Shown: positions 5,867-8,288 of the stretch, piece by piece
How the letters are laid out: each line of letters begins with the position of its first letter
How positions within the stretch are numbered: position 1 is the stretch's first letter
Assembly (NCBI GenBank): GCA_910587495.1
Contig: CAJUMT010000155.1
Coordinates: 1 to 8,288 of the forward strand
From: an uncultured Lachnospiraceae bacterium
GTDB lineage: Bacteria > Bacillota_A > Clostridia > Lachnospirales > Lachnospiraceae
Length of the DNA stretch: 8,288 nt
Direction of reading: 5' to 3'
Notes under the pieces: generated by a model
The model's database searches: none
What the model saw: only the letters and a program-made list of their open reading frames with translations
What the model was told of the DNA's origin: nothing
Program-made: the position numbers and the translations under genes

Positions 5867-7156
5867 ATGGATCTATTATCTGCCGCTTTAGTGGCTGTTA
5901 ACTGGATATGTTCCCTGTTATATTTTGTACAGGGATTTTTATTTTACCGGATTCTCTGCAGCATAACCAAAAAACGACCAGGAAAAATCTGGAGTCTTAT
6001 TATATATGGCTCCTGCGTCGTGCTTGCCAATATGATCATTTTTCCCAATGATCTGTTTAACGTGACTCTGGATCTGGTCTGGTTTCTTGTCTTGATGCTG
6101 ATCGCTTTCCAGGGAAGCGTCTGGCAGAAGCTGGCTGCCGTTGCAGTACTCTATCCTCTGATTATCAGCCAGAACTTTCTTGTTATGGATATGCTTGGGC
6201 AATTGTGGGCCGCGCTGGGAAGAACTCCTGTTGTAGATATCTTCTGCTCTATAGCCGACAGTTCTTTACATCTTGCCTTTTGGTATGCAGTCCGACAGCT
6301 CTTTGAAAAACGTCTGCTGCAGATGGAAAAACTTTTTGAAGACAAAAGCTGGATTTTTTTAGACGTCATCTGTCTGGCCTCTTTAGTAAACATCACTACT
6401 TGTATCTACTTTTCTCCGCAGGAAAGTTTTAAGATATGGCCGGCTGCCCTGGCCTGCTTTGCGACCAACTTAGGCAGCCTTTTTCTGGCGGAATATTTTG
6501 CCGCCAATATCCGCCAGAATATGGAAATGAAGAATCTGAAACTTCAGAAAAACTACTATGAAGAATTGGAACAAAATCAGATTAAGATTCGCAGGTTCCG
6601 TCATGATATGAACAATCATCTCACGGCCATCCGTTCCCTGTTTCAAAGCGGAAATCAAAAAGAAGCAGAACACTATCTGGACGAAATAGAGGCGAAGATG
6701 GCGGTTCAAAGCCGTGTTTTCTGTAAAAACAGTATCGTCAATGCGGTGCTGAACGCTAAATATAATTTGACGCTGGAACATAAGATCGACTGTTTTTTCC
6801 ATATTGACCTGCAAAGGCTCATCGGCATCGACGCCATCAGTCTCTGCTGCCTGTTTGCTAATACTTTAGATAATGCGATCGAAGCCTCCCTTAAGATTCC
6901 AAACCCCCATGACCGAAACATATCCGTAAAAGCCCGGGTGACAGAAAACGGCTATTTTACCTACGAAATCACAAACTCCAAAATAAATGCTATTTTAGAG
7001 CAAAAAGGCAGCCTTAAGTCTGATAAACAAGATCCATCCTCCCATGGTCTTGGACTTTTGAGTGTAAAAGAAGCGGTAGAAAAATATAACGGGACTTTAC
7101 AGATTTCTTATACGGAAGACAGCTTTACAGTGACGGTTCTGATTGGAAATGTATAA
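5867..7156 (+). CDS. AgrC-like GHKL sensor histidine kinase (HPK10 type)
   Basis: Membrane sensor kinase of 429 residues, partner of the upstream regulator. The first 212 residues hold six or seven hydrophobic segments (about 7-30, 41-60, 64-82, 86-108, 125-147, 161-183, 189-212), as in AgrC-type receptors. A charged, coiled-coil-like linker (about 215-243) leads to the phospho-acceptor His246 in RRFRHDMNNHL. The ATPase domain has the N-box NTLDNAIEA (332-340) and G-box HGLGLLSV (393-400). The DxGxG box is replaced by ITNS (368-371), which is usual for this subfamily. The start is supported by AGGAG (5854-5858), 8 nt upstream. AgrC relatives sense secreted peptides, but no precursor or processing protease gene is visible here, so the signal is unknown. 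The gene ends 6 bp from the convergent aldolase, with no room for a terminator between them. Confidence 0.93.
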   Translation: MDLLSAALVAVNWICSLLYFVQGFLFYRILCSITKKRPGKIWSLIIYGSCVVLANMIIFPNDLFNVTLDLVWFLVLMLIAFQGSVWQKLAAVAVLYPLIISQNFLVMDMLGQLWAALGRTPVVDIFCSIADSSLHLAFWYAVRQLFEKRLLQMEKLFEDKSWIFLDVICLASLVNITTCIYFSPQESFKIWPAALACFATNLGSLFLAEYFAANIRQNMEMKNLKLQKNYYEELEQNQIKIRRFRHDMNNHLTAIRSLFQSGNQKEAEHYLDEIEAKMAVQSRVFCKNSIVNAVLNAKYNLTLEHKIDCFFHIDLQRLIGIDAISLCCLFANTLDNAIEASLKIPNPHDRNISVKARVTENGYFTYEITNSKINAILEQKGSLKSDKQDPSSHGLGLLSVKEAVEKYNGTLQISYTEDSFTVTVLIGNV

Positions 7157-7162
7157 ATTTCT

Positions 7163-8197
7163 TCATAGTTTCTCCAATATTTCTTTTAAAGCAGCCAGGT
7201 CTTCGTTTTTTGTGGACCAGCTTGTGGCAAACCGGACGACCGTATGATTTTCGTCGTATTTTTCCCAAAAACTAAAACCAACCTGTTTTTTCAGTTGCTC
7301 CATCTGAGCGTTTTCCAAAATAATAAACTGTTGGTTTGTAGGAGATTCTAAATAAAAACGCATCCTCTGTTCGTGGAACACCGTTTTCAACGCTTCTGCC
7401 GTCTCAATGGCATGGCGGGAGATCTCAAAATACAGGTTGTCCGAAAACAAAGTGTCGAACTGAATGCCCAACAGGCGTCCTTTGGCCAACAGTGCGCCCC
7501 TGCGTTTGACAGAAGTCAGGAAATGGCAAGGTCTGTTCCGTTTTGTGAACACGACCGCCTCGCCGCACAGCGCCCCTACTTTCGTTCCTCCGATATAAAA
7601 TACATCCACCAGTTCTGCCATTTCCGGCAGCGTCAGGTCACAGTCCCGGCTCATCAGCCCATACCCAAGGCGCGCACCGTCCACAAAAAGAGGAATATGA
7701 TAAGAACGGCAAACAGCGGACAATTCCGTCAGTTCTTTTTTAGTGTATAATGTACCGTATTCTGTCGGATAGGAAATATAAACCATCCCCGGAAATACCA
7801 TATGCTCATAGTTGCCGTCGGCATAATAATCATCTATATAATTCCTGAGTGTATCCGGCTCAATCTTTCCGTCTACATGCGGAATCTCCAGCACTTTATG
7901 TCCTGTAAACTCAATGGCGCCCGCTTCATGGGTGCTGACATGCCCTGTCCTGGCGGCGATCACGCCTTCATAGTCCTTTAACATCGTGGAAATAACAACC
8001 GAATTGGTCTGCGTACCCCCAACTAAAAATTCCACTTCCGCATCCGGACAACCGCAGGCTTTCTTTATTTTCTCTTTTGCCCTTTCGCTATAAAGATCTG
8101 CGCCGTATCCGGCTAAAACTTCCAGGTTCGTCTCCACAAGCCGATGCAAAATCGTTGGATGCGCCCCCGCAATATAATCGCTCTCAAATGAAATCAT
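7163..8197 (-). CDS. ltaE: Low-specificity L-threonine aldolase
   Basis: PLP-dependent fold-type I enzyme that cleaves L-threonine or L-allo-threonine to glycine and acetaldehyde, a route to glycine. It is cytoplasmic and 344 residues long, a full-length match to the family (beta-eliminating lyase superfamily). Visible features are GGTQTN (60-65) in the cofactor phosphate-binding region, His86 and His90 (TGHVSTHE) near the ring-stacking position, Asp173 and Arg176 (VDGARLGYG), the Schiff-base lysine Lys206 in YIGGTKVGALCGEA, and a late arginine Arg322 (VRFATSW) likely to bind the substrate carboxylate. The GGTK form of the active site is common in Firmicute and Bacteroidete members. The start is supported by GGGAGG (8211-8206), 8 nt upstream. 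No clear promoter is visible before the window ends. Other beta-eliminating lyases are a less likely alternative. Confidence 0.92.
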   Translation of the reverse strand: MISFESDYIAGAHPTILHRLVETNLEVLAGYGADLYSERAKEKIKKACGCPDAEVEFLVGGTQTNSVVISTMLKDYEGVIAARTGHVSTHEAGAIEFTGHKVLEIPHVDGKIEPDTLRNYIDDYYADGNYEHMVFPGMVYISYPTEYGTLYTKKELTELSAVCRSYHIPLFVDGARLGYGLMSRDCDLTLPEMAELVDVFYIGGTKVGALCGEAVVFTKRNRPCHFLTSVKRRGALLAKGRLLGIQFDTLFSDNLYFEISRHAIETAEALKTVFHEQRMRFYLESPTNQQFIILENAQMEQLKKQVGFSFWEKYDENHTVVRFATSWSTKNEDLAALKEILEKL

Positions 8198-8240
8198 TGA
8201 TTTTTCCTCCCTTCGCTCCTTCCATGCACATCATGATCTA

Positions 8241-8257
8241 GGCGTTTGCGAAACGCC
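8241..8257. other. Perfect 7-bp hairpin upstream of ltaE
   Basis: GGCGTTT (8241-8247) and AAACGCC (8251-8257) form a perfect stem around a 3-nt loop. No U-tract follows directly on either strand. It lies 43 bp upstream of the aldolase start and directly before a second hairpin. It may be part of a composite terminator, an operator, or a dispersed palindromic repeat. Confidence 0.5.
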
Positions 8258-8262
8258 AGAAC

Positions 8263-8288
8263 CCCGCATAAATACGGGATATTTTTTT
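8263..8288 (+). terminator. Hairpin plus T-run at the window edge
   Basis: CCCG (8263-8266) pairs with CGGG (8275-8278), with two further A-T pairs inside after one mismatch. The T-run at 8282-8288 continues to the window end, as in an intrinsic terminator read on the plus strand. No plus-strand gene ends just upstream, since the kinase stops at 7156. It may catch antisense readthrough across ltaE, or belong to an element that continues outside the window. The stem is short. Confidence 0.35.

Overview
The window suggests a low-to-mid GC Firmicute of the class Clostridia, most likely Lachnospiraceae. This is inferred from strong AGGAG-type ribosome binding sites, the gene families present and their style. 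No rRNA, tRNA, CRISPR array or insertion sequence was seen. Nearly all of the DNA is coding, and no gene-free stretch exceeds 300 bases.

Layout: (1) The 3' end of an unidentified plus-strand gene stops at 118. A strong hairpin at 146-189 separates it from the convergent minus-strand gene. (2) A Na+/phosphate cotransporter with a C-terminal PhoU-like domain occupies 198-1973 on the minus strand. Its promoter region carries two TTTACA hexamers exactly 11 bp apart, which look like a Pho box. (3) A two-gene ABC transporter operon on the minus strand (ATPase 4935-4183, then a 10-TM FtsX-type permease 4196-2091) overlaps by 14 bp. The permease has the BceB layout, with a large extracellular domain between TM7 and TM8. 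(4) A 199-bp divergent control region (4936-5134) holds a good sigma-A promoter for the plus strand, an AgrA/LytTR-type pair of direct repeats with 12 bp between them, and three copies of a 9-bp element in alternating orientation. (5) A two-component system on the plus strand follows: a LytTR response regulator (5135-5839) and an AgrC-like GHKL histidine kinase (5867-7156). (6) A minus-strand low-specificity L-threonine aldolase (8197-7163) converges on the kinase with only 6 bp between stop codons. (7) The right edge holds two consecutive hairpins, the second followed by a T-run.

How the genes work together (inference): the kinase and regulator probably sense an extracellular signal, perhaps a peptide or a membrane-active antibiotic. 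They would control their own operon and the divergent ABC transporter through the shared LytTR operator. A BceAB-shaped transporter normally pairs with a BceRS-type system (an OmpR-family regulator and an intramembrane-sensing kinase). Here it sits beside an Agr/LytTR-type pair, with no pheromone precursor or processing gene visible. The phosphate transporter and the threonine aldolase look like independent metabolic neighbours.
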